Assembly: GCA_947372155.1 (NCBI GenBank)
Contig: CANBSM010000131.1
Span: 1 to 14,510, forward strand
Direction of reading: 5' to 3'
DNA: 14,510 nucleotides
Source: Burkholderiaceae bacterium
GTDB lineage: Bacteria > Pseudomonadota > Gammaproteobacteria > Burkholderiales > Burkholderiaceae
Shown here: positions 1 to 6,383 of the stretch, piece after piece
Layout: each line of letters starts with the position of its first letter
Position numbering within the stretch: position 1 is the first letter of the stretch
Notes under the pieces: generated by a model
What the model saw: only the letters and a program-made list of their open reading frames with translations
What the model was told of the DNA's origin: nothing
Databases searched by the model: none
Made by a program: the position numbers and the translations under genes

Positions 1-122
1 ATGCCTGTACAGAAATGAACCACTATTTTGAAGAGATGATACTTTCTAAGCCACATCAATATATGTGGTCTTACAACCGCTACAAAAGACCAGCTGGAGC
101 AGAATTGGCTCCCACAGAGTAA
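1..122 (+). CDS. Lipid A biosynthesis (LpxL/HtrB-type) acyltransferase, C-terminal end only
   Basis: The open frame entering the window, with its first full codon at base 3, encodes about 39 residues ending in TAA at 120-122. It contains HQYMWSYNRYKRPAGA, close to the C-terminal signature of LpxL/LpxM-family acyltransferases (QYLW-x-YxRFK-x-P), preceded by an acidic helix (NHYFEEMIL). Members of this family transfer a secondary acyl chain to the Kdo-lipid A precursor at the inner membrane. The catalytic HxxxxD motif lies outside the window, so lauroyl and myristoyl types cannot be told apart. The gene is followed about 40 bases on by a terminator repeat. The family call rests on a short tail but the motif is distinctive. 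Confidence 0.8.
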   Translation, partial: ACTEMNHYFEEMILSKPHQYMWSYNRYKRPAGAELAPTE

Positions 123-132
123 GGCATCCTAG

Positions 133-199
133 GCCCCGGTCGATTCCGCTCCGGGCTACCAAGAAACACCAAAACCACCTTCGGATGGTTTTTCATTTT
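133..199 (+). terminator. Intrinsic terminator, repeat copy A, with tRNA-3'-end-like lead-in
   Basis: AAAACCA (171-177) pairs with TGGTTTT (185-191) around CCTTCGGA, followed by TTCATTTT. Before it stand CCGGGCTACCA (152-162) and the box AAGAAACACC (161-170). The stretch 139-163 resembles a tRNA T-arm and acceptor end finishing in CCA, but no tRNA body precedes it. The copy ends the acyltransferase transcript. It is the first of six related elements in the left third of the window. Confidence 0.75.
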
Positions 200-430
200 G
201 TTGTCCAGCAAAAGCAAATACAAAACTATAGGAAATGGAGATTTGGCGATTGCTAGCTGTAAGTTGGAAAGCAGAAAAACTTCTTACTTATCGTATCCTC
301 TAATGTCTGCTTGACCATCCCTCCAATTACTTTATAAGACTTATTTAAAAAGAAGTGTTCTCTAGGACACATTAATCTACTCGAGGTGTTGTTTAAAACG
401 GCAAAATCCATAAGCCCCTAAAATTAGCTA
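200..430. other. Intergenic region upstream of the SRPBCC gene
   Basis: The gap between the acyltransferase stop and the next gene is just over 300 bases. After the terminator it holds one recognisable promoter-like pair near 311-338 and a leader of roughly 85 bases. I see no convincing coding frame on either strand, no tRNA and no strong Shine-Dalgarno sequence in front of the ATG at 431. Confidence 0.5.
311..338 (+). promoter_or_regulatory. Putative sigma-70 promoter of the SRPBCC gene
   Basis: TTGACC (311-316) and TATAAG (333-338) are each a five-of-six match to the -35 and -10 consensus, separated by 16 bases. Transcription would start near 345, leaving a leader of about 85 bases before the ATG at 431. 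Assigned by pattern only. Confidence 0.5.
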
Positions 431-997
431 ATGAAATGGTTTTTGACACTTGCCTTAGCCTTCTTTATTTCTCAGAGCTTTGCTCAAGAGAATTCCAATC
501 CCTTTGATGTTCATATGAACGTGACCTTGGTGGATGGCCGTTTTCATGCTCAAGCAAGTTATTCTGTACCAATCAATATTTGTAGCGCCTATACATTCTT
601 AACAGATTACGAGGGCTCTAAAAATATCCCAGGAATCATTGAAGCAAGGGTTATTGCAAGAGCAGGCAATAAGGTGCGCGTATACAGAGTAATTGAAGAG
701 CAAATTCTATTTTTCCCTATAGAGATGAAATCAACGGTGGAATATACAGAGCTACCAAATAGATCCCTATCATTTGAGCAGATCAGTGGGGACAATAGGT
801 TATACAAAGGGACTTGGAAATTGCTGGAGGAAAAAGATAAAACAGTCTTTAAGTATGACGCTCAAATTGAGCCCAACTCAATTATTCCCTCGGCCATCAT
901 TGAATATTTTATAAAAAACAGTATGCGAGGACGGTTTGAATCCATGGCACAAAGAGCCAGTCAATATAGGCCTATACAAGTCCTAGCCTGTAAATAG
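431..997 (+). CDS. Secreted SRPBCC/START-like (polyketide cyclase, COQ10-type) protein
   Basis: The 188-residue product begins with a signal peptide (MKWFLTLALAFFISQSFA, cleavage likely after residue 18), so it should be periplasmic. The mature part matches the SRPBCC/polyketide cyclase pattern: an N-terminal strand, the helix-turn segment AYTFLTDYEGSKNIPGI (about 53-69), alternating strands with LFFPIEM and VEYTELPNRSLSFEQISGDN, then a long amphipathic C-terminal helix (IIPSAIIEYFIKNSMRGRFESMA). This fold makes a hydrophobic ligand pocket. The ligand is unknown; COQ10-like members bind lipids or quinones. No SD is visible before the ATG; a promoter-like pair lies upstream. The gene stands alone and is followed by a degraded terminator repeat. 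Family call is fairly firm, substrate unknown. Confidence 0.75.
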   Translation: MKWFLTLALAFFISQSFAQENSNPFDVHMNVTLVDGRFHAQASYSVPINICSAYTFLTDYEGSKNIPGIIEARVIARAGNKVRVYRVIEEQILFFPIEMKSTVEYTELPNRSLSFEQISGDNRLYKGTWKLLEEKDKTVFKYDAQIEPNSIIPSAIIEYFIKNSMRGRFESMAQRASQYRPIQVLACK

Positions 998-1073
998 CAG
1001 CGGCACTTTCTGCGTGCGCTGACCAAATGAGCGCAGCCAATTGAAACGAAAGTCTTGCCGCAGATTTGTCTCC

Positions 1074-1145
1074 TCGTACCCGTCTAGACTCCACCCCGGG
1101 CTAGCAAGAAGCACCAAAATTACTATCAGACGTTTTTTCATTTCG
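1074..1145 (+). repeat. Terminator repeat, degraded copy B
   Basis: CCCGGGCTAGCAAGAAGCACCAAAAT (here read as 1095-1120) parallels the lead-in of copy A with few substitutions, and TTTTTTCATTTCG closes it. The hairpin arms have decayed (AAAATTACT against GACGTTTT), so it is probably a weak terminator of the SRPBCC gene at best. Bases 998-1073 show nothing I recognise. Confidence 0.5.
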
Positions 1146-1191
1146 ACCAACCGAGATTTTATGAGTCTTAATGACATAGTTTCGTGCTCTA

Positions 1192-1872
1192 ATGCCACTC
1201 AATATGATTACTGTCGTTATTGCCTCTTTTAGATACGGACACCTTGCAGCCCATTGCATCGAGTCACTACTCTCACAAACTACTCGTCCCAAAAGGATCT
1301 TATTTGTTGACGATGGCGCGTTAGATTGCGGCCATTTGCCAAGCCTATATCCTGATATTGAATATATATTGAGGCATAAAAACTTGGGAGTTGTGGATAA
1401 CTTTCAAGACATACTGTCTCAAATCGACACAGAATATGTGCTGTTCATAGGTGCTGATAATTGGTTGCGATCAGATGCAATTGAGTTGCTATCAAATGCT
1501 AGCGCCGATATTGTTACCTACGACATTGTTGTCACTGGTGAACTAAAAGAAGAAATATTAGGGCGAGTGCCTGGCGAGACCCTGCCTTATCAAGGTGACT
1601 TTTATTGGGATCGTCAAGAACAGCACCATGGTTCAATGATGTACCGTACAACTTTTGGGCAAAAAATTGGCTACAAAAAAAGATATAAAAATGGCCGCCA
1701 CCCTCAAGAGGATTGGAACCTGTGGGATAAGATGCTGGAACAAGGCGCCTCGGTAGCCAGCATTAAAGAGGGACTTTTGTTCTATAGAAGACATCGAGAA
1801 AATTTTTTGAAATATTCCCATGAAGCTTCCAAGCCGCAGGAGTTAGAAACAAGCTATACCTATGCGGAATAG
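1192..1872 (+). CDS. Glycosyltransferase family 2 protein
   Basis: The 226-residue product has a GT-A fold N-terminus: ITVVIASFRYGHLAAHCIESLLSQ (about 6-29), the nucleotide-binding VDDG (39-42), and N-LGVVDNF (64-71). The position of the usual DxD metal site reads GADN (87-90), as in several short GT2 enzymes. Acceptor-side features are HGSMMYR (146-152) and EDWNLWDKML (173-182), whose ED fits the catalytic base region. It should move a sugar from a nucleotide donor to a cell-surface glycan or other acceptor; donor and acceptor cannot be read. The start could instead be the second ATG at 1204 (MITVVIASF), which fits the family edge better; neither has a clear SD. It stands alone, outside any polysaccharide cluster, and ends in a strong terminator. 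Confidence 0.8.
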   Translation: MPLNMITVVIASFRYGHLAAHCIESLLSQTTRPKRILFVDDGALDCGHLPSLYPDIEYILRHKNLGVVDNFQDILSQIDTEYVLFIGADNWLRSDAIELLSNASADIVTYDIVVTGELKEEILGRVPGETLPYQGDFYWDRQEQHHGSMMYRTTFGQKIGYKKRYKNGRHPQEDWNLWDKMLEQGASVASIKEGLLFYRRHRENFLKYSHEASKPQELETSYTYAE

Positions 1873-1921
1873 CCCGGCAACCAGGAGATACAAAAACCAC
1901 CTTTGGGTGGTTTTTTCATTT
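1871..1921 (+). terminator. Intrinsic terminator, repeat copy C
   Basis: A perfect ten-base stem, AAAAACCACC (1892-1901) with GGTGGTTTTT (1906-1915), encloses the loop TTTG and is followed by TCATTT. CCCGGCAACCA (1873-1883) and GGAGATAC stand where copy A has CCGGGCTACCA and AAGAAACACC. It lies only a few bases after the glycosyltransferase stop and is the best-preserved hairpin of the set. Confidence 0.85.
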
Positions 1922-1990
1922 AGCGCTCACTTAAGGCTAGGCGTAATTCATAGTATCTGTTTAAGATAGGTGAAGCTAGGGAGAATATTG

Positions 1991-2380
1991 ATGCCATTGG
2001 TCAGAATTGATTTAAGCAAAAAACACTCTGAGGGCTTTGCCCAACAGGTCGGGGATATTATTTATAACGTGATGCGGGAGTACATCAACGTTCCCGAAGA
2101 CGACAAGTTTCAGATTATTACTAGACACGACGCTATGGAAATAAACATTCCGAAAAGCTATTTAGGAATTGAATATTCAGAGAGCATTATTTTTATTCAG
2201 GCGACCATCAGCTTTGGTAGATCGATAGAAATAAAAAAGAAACTATATAAAGCTATTTGCGAGACTTTAGTAAAAAAGCTTAATGTCAGGCCTCAAGATA
2301 TTTTTATAAATTTGCTTGAGGTGAACAAGGAAAATTGGTCGTTTGGTAATGGGGAAATGCAATATGCCGATAAGGATTAA
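1991..2380 (+). CDS. Tautomerase family protein (4-oxalocrotonate tautomerase/MIF superfamily)
   Basis: The start at ATG 1991 is chosen because it is preceded by AGGGAGA (1978-1984) at good spacing and puts proline directly after Met (MPLVRIDL). After Met removal this Pro is the catalytic base of the tautomerase superfamily. A longer frame from GTG 1970 would bury it. The 129-residue product is twice the size of a single 4-OT unit, as in the Tautomerase_2 group, and carries the features I associate with it: DKFQIITRHDA, SESIIFIQATISFGRS, QDIFINLLEVNKENWSFGNGEMQY. It probably catalyses keto-enol tautomerisation of a small acid; the substrate is unknown. It stands alone between two terminator repeats. 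Confidence 0.85.
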   Translation: MPLVRIDLSKKHSEGFAQQVGDIIYNVMREYINVPEDDKFQIITRHDAMEINIPKSYLGIEYSESIIFIQATISFGRSIEIKKKLYKAICETLVKKLNVRPQDIFINLLEVNKENWSFGNGEMQYADKD

Positions 2381-2389
2381 ATATCCCTC

Positions 2390-2455
2390 GTGCCGGTAGG
2401 CGCGCCCTCAGAGCACCAAGAAATGCTAAAACCACCCGGGAGTGGTTTTTTATTT
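2390..2455 (+). terminator. Intrinsic terminator, repeat copy D
   Basis: AAAACCAC (2428-2435) pairs with GTGGTTTT (2442-2449) around CCGGGA, followed by TTATTT. The lead-in CAGAGCACCAAGAAATGCT (2409-2427) keeps the ACCAAGAAA core. It ends the tautomerase gene. Confidence 0.8.
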
Positions 2456-2532
2456 CCCAAGTACTTGGCCTATTGCTTGGAAGACACTTAAAACAAAATC
2501 AAAACCCCACTCTTATTTGCTAGTATTAACTT

Positions 2533-3429
2533 ATGGATAAAGCTTCGGAAGATCACGAATCACAAACACCTGCTAAGCAACAAGCTGCCAAGAAAAGCAC
2601 CCTAGTCAGCGTCGTTGTTAATATCGGCTTAACAGTTTCCCAAGTCTTTGCAGGCATCATCTCTGGTTCCCAGGGCCTGATTGCAGACGGCATTCACTCT
2701 GCAACAGATTTGGTCGCTGACTTTGTAGTGCTCTTTGCCAATCACCATAGCGCTAAAGATGCAGATGAAGATCATCACTATGGTCATCAACGATATGAAA
2801 CTGCTGCTTCTTTATTTTTGGGAATTTCTTTACTGGTGGTTGGTGCTGGGATGCTCTTTAAGGCTGGAGAAAAGATTGTGAATCCAGTGCCAGCGGGTCA
2901 AATTCAAATTCTAGCCTTGTATGTCGCATTGGCTTCCTTAGTTGCAAAGGAAATACTATTTAGATATATGCTCGCAGTAGCTAAGCGAGTTCGCTCCTCA
3001 ATGTTGGTAGCAAATGCTTGGCATGCTAGATCTGATGCGGCCTCTTCATTGGTGGTATCAATTGGTATTGTTGGCGCCTTATTAGGGCACCCAATCTTTG
3101 ACGCTATCGGCGCTTTAGTGGTGGGCTTAATGGTGGCAAAAATGGGTTGGAAGTTTGGCTGGGAGGCTCTTCATGACTTGATGGACAGGGCAGTCTCTGA
3201 AGAAGAGCATCGCCAAATAGAGGAGATTATTAAATCTACAGATGGTGTTAGAGGCTTTCATGATCTCCGAACACGCAAGATGGGCGACATGATTTTGGTG
3301 GATGTTCATATTGATGTGGATGCAAATGCCACCGTTAAGGTTGGCCACGATATCGCCTTAAACGCTGGCAATCAAATTAAGAAACAATTGCCAGTCCTCA
3401 ATGTGATGACGCATATAGATCCTGTTTAG
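2533..3429 (+). CDS. Cation diffusion facilitator (CDF) family metal efflux transporter
   Basis: The 298-residue product has a CDF layout: a polar N-terminus, six predicted membrane segments between about residues 22 and 215, and a C-terminal cytoplasmic domain (about 220-298) with the alternating strand-helix pattern ending in VMTHIDPV. The metal site is intact: H55-SAT-D59 in segment 2 and H164-ARS-D168 in segment 5, the HxxxD pairs of zinc/iron/manganese-type members. A His/Asp-rich loop (HHSAKDADEDHHYGHQRYE, 71-89) lies after segment 2. It should export a divalent metal against protons at the inner membrane; the exact metal cannot be read. The MamB/FieF-like group fits best. No SD is visible; a TAGTAT hexamer about 10 bases before the ATG would make the mRNA nearly leaderless. 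It stands alone. Confidence 0.9.
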   Translation: MDKASEDHESQTPAKQQAAKKSTLVSVVVNIGLTVSQVFAGIISGSQGLIADGIHSATDLVADFVVLFANHHSAKDADEDHHYGHQRYETAASLFLGISLLVVGAGMLFKAGEKIVNPVPAGQIQILALYVALASLVAKEILFRYMLAVAKRVRSSMLVANAWHARSDAASSLVVSIGIVGALLGHPIFDAIGALVVGLMVAKMGWKFGWEALHDLMDRAVSEEEHRQIEEIIKSTDGVRGFHDLRTRKMGDMILVDVHIDVDANATVKVGHDIALNAGNQIKKQLPVLNVMTHIDPV

Positions 3430-3438
3430 TGACAGTGT

Positions 3439-3474
3439 TGGGCAACCCATCAACCTTAGGGCTGTTTTCATTTC
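3439..3474 (+). repeat. Terminator repeat, strongly degraded copy E
   Basis: GGCAACCCATCAACC (3441-3455) and CTGTTTTCATTTCG (3462-3475) line up with the CCA end, the CACCAAAACC box and the T-rich tail of the better copies. The stem is reduced to interrupted pairing (CAACC against GGGCTG). It sits just after the CDF stop. This could be chance, but position and tail match the other copies. Confidence 0.3.
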
Positions 3475-3511
3475 GAGTCGATGACTTGTAATTCAGTGGT
3501 ACAAAACCAAT

Positions 3512-4060
3512 ATGCACCCATTTCTTCAGAATATAAAACTACTCACAGTCCTTACCCTTGGTTACGGCATCTTCTATTTCGCCAATAACCTTTGTACTGA
3601 GTTTTTGTATTTGACCCCTGGGGCCCACTTGGTTCATCTCCCCAGTGGCATCAAAATATTAATGACCCTAATTGCTGGGCCCATTGGCGCATTTGCCATA
3701 TTTATTGTTTCTAATGTTTGGGGGGTAATGTATCCCTTTCCAGGGCAATTTGGCCTAGTGTTTATGCTGTCGATTGGAAGTGCTGGAGTGCCTTTGCTGG
3801 TTTGTAAGATTTGTTCAGATAAGTTTCACTTGGATGGTGAGCTATCGAATTTAAAGCTAGCCTCATTGCTTGCCATCTCGTCAAGCTATGCGGTTTTAAA
3901 TAGCCTAGTGACACAATCTATTCTTTATTTAAGTGGACACTCTCAAGACCTATGGGGCGGCATTGAAGTTATGTTTTTGGGGGACATAACAGGGATATTG
4001 CTCATGGCGTCCCTGGCAAGATGGATCACTAGGGCTATAAAGAATAAAGCCTCACCATGA
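3512..4060 (+). CDS. Multi-spanning membrane protein of unknown function
   Basis: The 182-residue product is very hydrophobic, with about five membrane segments (roughly 9-28, 47-72, 80-101, 113-136, 147-170) and a basic C-terminus (RWITRAIKNKASP). Two motifs look conserved in character: VHLPSGIKILMTLIAGPIGA after the first segment and FLGDITGILLMASLARW at the end. The PxG and GDxxG arrangement faintly recalls MASE1-type sensory membrane domains, but no signalling domain is attached and the likeness is too weak to name it. Start at ATG 3512 has no clear SD. It lies 39 bases before the DUF2461 gene on the same strand and may share its transcript, since no terminator separates them. I do not recognise a function. 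Confidence 0.65.
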   Translation: MHPFLQNIKLLTVLTLGYGIFYFANNLCTEFLYLTPGAHLVHLPSGIKILMTLIAGPIGAFAIFIVSNVWGVMYPFPGQFGLVFMLSIGSAGVPLLVCKICSDKFHLDGELSNLKLASLLAISSSYAVLNSLVTQSILYLSGHSQDLWGGIEVMFLGDITGILLMASLARWITRAIKNKASP

Positions 4061-4099
4061 TCAACCTCCCATACTAATTCCGATAAAAATCATCATTCA

Positions 4100-4783
4100 A
4101 TGACAGAGTTTTCTGGATTCAATTCAAGAGCTTTCAAATTCTTGGAAGACCTAACTAACAATCAAAATAGAGTTTGGTTTGCAGAGCATCGTTCCGAGTA
4201 CGAAGACTTTGTGCGCGAACCAATGAAACGCTTTACAGAAGCCTTATCTGAACATCTTGCCAAGAAAGAGATCCCATTGTGGGGAGATCCTAAAAGATCA
4301 CTCTTTAGAATTAATCGAGATGCTCGATTTTCAAAAGCAAAACATCCATACAACATGCATGCTAGCGGCCTGTTTACGCGAACCGGAGATAAACATTCAT
4401 CTGGCGTTTTGTATTTTCGTTTAGATCCCTTGGGCAGTAGGTGCGCAGCCGGTTATTTGCAACCAGAAGCGCATATCCTTAAAAAGCTCAGACAAGGTAT
4501 TTTGGATAACCCAAAAGCTTGGGCGGCCTTAGAAAAATCGCTAAAAAGAAAAGGTTATGAGCTTGATTATTCACATACCTTAGCTCGTATTCCCAGGGGT
4601 TTTAATGATGTTCCTAAAGAGGTGGAGGGGGCAATCAAGCTCAAGGGTTGGATTATTCGAAAGCAGCTCCCCCGAGCGGTGATTTGTTCAAAAGAACTAG
4701 TAAAGGAGGTTGCAGGCTTTGCTAAAGACATGCTTCCTTTGCTCAGCTTTGGTTGGCATGCCTTAGAAAAATTTACCGATTAG
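4100..4783 (+). CDS. DUF2461 family protein
   Basis: The 227-residue product matches the DUF2461 (TIGR02453) family in length and motifs: an N-terminal FNSRAFKFLEDLTNNQNRVWFAEHRSEYEDFVREP (about 5-39), the central LFRINRDARFSKAKHPYNMHA (about 68-88) with its Arg/Asp/Lys cluster, and YFRLDPLGSRCAAGYLQPE. No signal peptide or membrane segment is present, so it should be cytoplasmic. No biochemical function is established that I can name. It follows the unknown membrane protein after 39 bases and ends in a terminator repeat. Confidence 0.85.
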   Translation: MTEFSGFNSRAFKFLEDLTNNQNRVWFAEHRSEYEDFVREPMKRFTEALSEHLAKKEIPLWGDPKRSLFRINRDARFSKAKHPYNMHASGLFTRTGDKHSSGVLYFRLDPLGSRCAAGYLQPEAHILKKLRQGILDNPKAWAALEKSLKRKGYELDYSHTLARIPRGFNDVPKEVEGAIKLKGWIIRKQLPRAVICSKELVKEVAGFAKDMLPLLSFGWHALEKFTD

Positions 4784-4805
4784 GAATAAAGCCATATATC
4801 TTGAG

Positions 4806-4868
4806 GTCTTGTGGATGAAACCCCAGGCCATAAAGAAACATCAAACCGCTTTCGAGCAGTTTTTATTT
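4806..4868 (+). terminator. Intrinsic terminator, repeat copy F
   Basis: AAACCGCT (4843-4850) pairs with AGCAGTTT (4855-4862) around the stable tetraloop TTCG with one C-A mismatch, then TTATTT follows. The lead-in GGCCATAAAGAAACATC (4827-4842) keeps the AAGAAACA box. It ends the DUF2461 gene; the inner stem bases differ from the other copies but remain paired. Confidence 0.75.
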
Positions 4869-4889
4869 GGACTGGCATTGGAGTTTTAT

Positions 4890-5072
4890 TTACACTGCAA
4901 TTGCTAGATTGACCTGTGTGGTCTCTGCGGTCTTGACTGGTGAGCCGTCCTTGAGTCCTTCCGCCTGAATGGACCACTCAACAATACGAGCAAACTCATG
5001 TGCCCTGGGATGATTCATCATTTGTGAGTAATTTTTACTTTGATTCGATGCAGTTTTTGTATGCATTGCCAA
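4890..5072 (-). CDS. Possible small hypothetical protein
   Basis: A 60-residue frame on the minus strand begins at ATG 5072 with GAAAGG about 8 bases upstream. The sequence is soluble and mildly helical (HPRAHEFARIVEWSIQAEGL in the middle) and ends in a hydrophobic NLAIAV. I recognise no domain. The codons look reasonable for this genome, and it lies in an otherwise empty 465-base gap, which favours a real gene, but nothing confirms translation. Another, overlapping minus frame at 4780-4977 is less convincing. Confidence 0.35.
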   Translation of the reverse strand: MAMHTKTASNQSKNYSQMMNHPRAHEFARIVEWSIQAEGLKDGSPVKTAETTQVNLAIAV

Positions 5073-5248
5073 AAGCCTTTCGTAAGTGAGCGGTAATGAC
5101 CCATCTTAGAAAGCGCATTCGTATTGCGATATAAAACTTTAGCTCTAAGACCCCTTTTTCAAGCTAATACTTTGGTTCTAGTACGCCGACGCCCAAAATA
5201 TTGTTTTTAAACGACAATAGAATTGCATACTAAAAATTAGGGGGCTGC
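5073..5248. other. Rest of the gap before the haloacid dehalogenase gene
   Basis: This AT-rich stretch should hold the dehalogenase promoter, but no clean -35/-10 pair stands out. TATTGT (5199-5204) and ACAATA (5214-5219) form a short inverted repeat about 30 bases before the start and could be an operator. A strong purine run AGGGGG at 5239-5244 is the ribosome binding site of the next gene. Confidence 0.35.
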
Positions 5249-5932
5249 GTGTACAAGCTAATCGCATTTGATGCCTATGGCACATTATTCGATGTGTATT
5301 CGATGGGGCAGTTGGCAGAAGAATTATTTCCAGGGCATGGACAGGCCTTTGCTCTGATGTGGCGTGATCGCCAAATTGAATACACCCGACTGGTGACCAT
5401 GAGCGACCCCAATCCAAATGGCAGTAAACATTACCTTCCATTTTGGGAGTTAACGATTCGCTCATTGCGTTATGTCTGTAAGCGGATGGGGTTAGACCTG
5501 ACTGCTGAATACGAAAAGCGTCTTATGGATCAGTATGCAAAGCTTACTGGTTTTGAAGATAGCCTTCATGTGCTTAAGACCATAAAGGAGAAGGGAATTG
5601 CTACTGCGATTTTATCCAATGGCAGCAGGGAGATGTTGGCTACTGTAGTGCAGAGTAATGGCTTAAGCCCTTACTTAGACAAAGTCGTCACTATTGAAGA
5701 AGTGCGTTTATTTAAAACGGCCCCACAAGCTTATGAGCTCCTTTTAAAAGCATTTCCCGTCAAGAAAGAAGAAATCCTCTTTGTATCAAGCAATGCTTGG
5801 GATGCCCTTGCTGCCAAGTGGTATGGCTTTGATGTCTTTTGGGTTAATCGCCTTGGACACCCCTTTGAGGAGATTGGAGAAAAGCCAAACTATGAAGGCA
5901 ATTCTTTAAGTCAAGTGTTGACAGTTATCTAA
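5249..5932 (+). CDS. Haloacid dehalogenase, type II ((S)-2-haloacid dehalogenase family)
   Basis: The GTG start at 5249 follows AGGGGG by about 5 bases. The 227-residue product carries every active-site residue of the L-2-haloacid dehalogenases: nucleophile D8 in FDAYGTLFD, T12, R39 in WRDRQIEYTRL, S123-N124 in ILSNGS, K156, Y162, and S180/N182/D185 in VSSNAWDALAAKWYGF, ending in FWVNR. These enzymes hydrolyse 2-haloalkanoic acids with inversion to 2-hydroxy acids in the cytoplasm. A seven-residue longer loop (DPNPNGSKHY) after R39 differs from the classical enzyme and may alter the substrate. Its stop overlaps the SD of the MAPEG gene, so the two are likely one operon. True substrate in vivo is not shown. 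Confidence 0.88.
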   Translation: MYKLIAFDAYGTLFDVYSMGQLAEELFPGHGQAFALMWRDRQIEYTRLVTMSDPNPNGSKHYLPFWELTIRSLRYVCKRMGLDLTAEYEKRLMDQYAKLTGFEDSLHVLKTIKEKGIATAILSNGSREMLATVVQSNGLSPYLDKVVTIEEVRLFKTAPQAYELLLKAFPVKKEEILFVSSNAWDALAAKWYGFDVFWVNRLGHPFEEIGEKPNYEGNSLSQVLTVI

Positions 5933-5942
5933 GGAGAGATGA

Positions 5943-6344
5943 ATGCTATTAATTACCTCAATCATTGCATCTGTTTTAACAATAATTTTTATCAAACTCT
6001 CTTTAGCTGTTATTAGTCTGAGAAGAAAAAATAAAGTGGGCTTAGGAAGCGGGGGTCATGAAGATCTAGAAAGAGCGATTCGCACTCAGGCTAACTTCGC
6101 TGAGTATGTGCCATTTGGAATCATCTTAATTGCATGTCTTGAGTTAAATAATGCCCCATGGTTGTTGGTTGCTATTCCGGGTATTGCGCTCATTATTGGA
6201 CGCTTAATTCATGCAAAGGGTATGAATACTCCCCCACCAGATTTTGGCAAGCGTGTGCTGGGAATGAAGTTTACTTTTTACACGCTGATTGCCTTGGTGG
6301 CTTTGAATTTAGGGTGGGTCTTGTATCGATTGTTTAGCCAATAA
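5943..6344 (+). CDS. MAPEG family membrane protein
   Basis: The 133-residue product has four membrane segments (about 4-25, 56-73, 75-88, 108-130) and the MAPEG signature after the first: ERAIRTQANFAEYVPFGIILI, with the conserved R-x-x-N-x-x-E-x-x-P spacing. MAPEG proteins are membrane-associated, often glutathione-dependent, enzymes; bacterial members are mostly uncharacterised. The ATG at 5943 has AAGGAGA (5931-5937) just upstream, overlapping the stop of the dehalogenase, so translation is probably coupled. The neighbour suggests a role in handling electrophilic or halogenated compounds, which is inference only. Confidence 0.85.
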   Translation: MLLITSIIASVLTIIFIKLSLAVISLRRKNKVGLGSGGHEDLERAIRTQANFAEYVPFGIILIACLELNNAPWLLVAIPGIALIIGRLIHAKGMNTPPPDFGKRVLGMKFTFYTLIALVALNLGWVLYRLFSQ

Positions 6345-6350
6345 TTAATC

Positions 6351-6360
6351 TGCTATAAAT
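6351..6360 (+). promoter_or_regulatory. Extended -10 promoter element before the small lipoprotein
   Basis: TGCTATAAAT carries an extended -10 (TGn-TATAAA, 6351-6359). A poor -35 (TTGTTT, 6330-6335) lies 18 bases upstream inside the end of the MAPEG gene. Transcription would begin near 6366, giving a short leader to the ATG at 6384. Confidence 0.45.
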
Positions 6361-6383
6361 TAGAAATAATTAATGGAGCCAAT

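Noticed and set aside
133..163. A tRNA gene before copy A
   Set aside because: Only a 3'-end-like stretch is present. The T-loop lacks one base, the T-stem pairs poorly, and no D-arm, anticodon arm or 5' acceptor strand precedes it; the acyltransferase frame occupies that space.
983..1292. Overlapping open frames around 983-1292 on both strands
   Set aside because: They overlap the glycosyltransferase start, the SRPBCC end and the degraded repeat, lack SD sequences and show no protein-like pattern.
1970..1990. A GTG start for the tautomerase at 1970
   Set aside because: It would place seven residues before the catalytic proline; ATG 1991 has a better SD and leaves Pro at position 1 after Met removal.
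5178..5465. A 95-residue minus-strand frame opposite the start of the dehalogenase gene
   Set aside because: It is antisense to the conserved nucleophile region of the dehalogenase and has no recognisable features.
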